DNA of 20,914 nt, taken from assembly GCA_910588325.1 (NCBI GenBank), contig CAJUPP010000065.1, positions 1 through 20,914 of the forward strand, read 5' to 3'. The stretch is from an uncultured Hungatella sp. (lineage in GTDB: Bacteria; Bacillota; Clostridia; Lachnospirales; Lachnospiraceae). Positions within the stretch are counted from its first letter, which is position 1. The number at the start of each line of letters is the position of its first letter. A program made the position numbers and the translations under genes. The notes beneath the pieces were generated by a model. That model did not search any database. It was given only the letters and a program-made list of their open reading frames with translations, and was not told the origin of the DNA. Below, one piece after another: positions 20,849-20,914 of this stretch.

Positions 20849-20914
20849 TGGAAAAACCATTGATATTAAAGGATTCTTAGGTATCATCATAATTGAAACC
20901 AATCAAATAACCAA

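Noticed and set aside
20849..20914. Terminator or second tRNA after tRNA-Ala
   Set aside because: The last 66 bases are AT-rich with no hairpin plus T-run and no second cloverleaf. The window ends before more can be said.

Overview
The window looks like chromosome from a spore-forming member of the Lachnospiraceae or a close relative (Clostridia). The reasons are a threonine T-box leader, a type-B (PyrK/PyrD) dihydroorotate dehydrogenase, an alpha/beta small acid-soluble spore protein behind a sigma-G-type promoter, strong AAGGAGG ribosome sites, and many small membrane proteins typical of that group. The species cannot be named from the sequence alone. Nearly all genes are on the + strand. 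The exceptions are one acetyltransferase and one decayed phosphate transporter.

Layout. 1-273: decayed 3' part of an MFS transporter. 348-2756: thrS with its promoter, T-box (ACC specifier), attenuator and terminator. 2812-4799: a MerR-type regulator that has lost its DNA-binding N-terminus, then an amino-acid/diamine dehydrogenase-like gene behind a promoter with the 19-bp spacer typical of MerR targets. 4836-4884: a perfect 21-bp palindrome of unknown role. 4916-7428: a padR / DUF1700 / DUF4097 / pspC operon, probably an envelope-sensing module. 7454-7759: spore protein gene. 7876-8037: a structured intergenic region carrying copy 1 of a repeat. 8200-9856: Mrp/Nbp35-type Fe-S ATPase and a small (p)ppGpp synthetase. 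9869-10618 (-): tandem-GNAT acetyltransferase. 10818-11726: membrane-anchored amidase. 11730-12377 (-): Na/Pi cotransporter pseudogene.

12582-16150 is the pyrimidine cluster pyrF-pyrK-pyrD-pyrE, which covers the steps from dihydroorotate to UMP. Copy 2 of the repeat, inverted relative to copy 1, lies between pyrF and pyrK, and a nested hairpin lies between pyrD and pyrE. 16181-19497: a 49-residue membrane peptide, a VanZ-like protein, a three-helix membrane protein starting at GTG, and an unusually long M29-type aminopeptidase. 19582-20739: a LysM plus glycosyl hydrolase 18 spore-type enzyme. 20776-20848: tRNA-Ala(CGC) with its own promoter.

Most genes are ordinary housekeeping. The least explained signals are the inverted two-copy repeat with conserved hairpins (7876-7962 and 13517-13600), the 21-bp palindrome, the pyrD-pyrE hairpin, a terminator lying inside the coding region of the opposing gene, and a cluster of decaying genes (MFS, MerR, Na/Pi). 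I did not see a CRISPR array, an intact insertion sequence, a phage, or a clearly new defence system.
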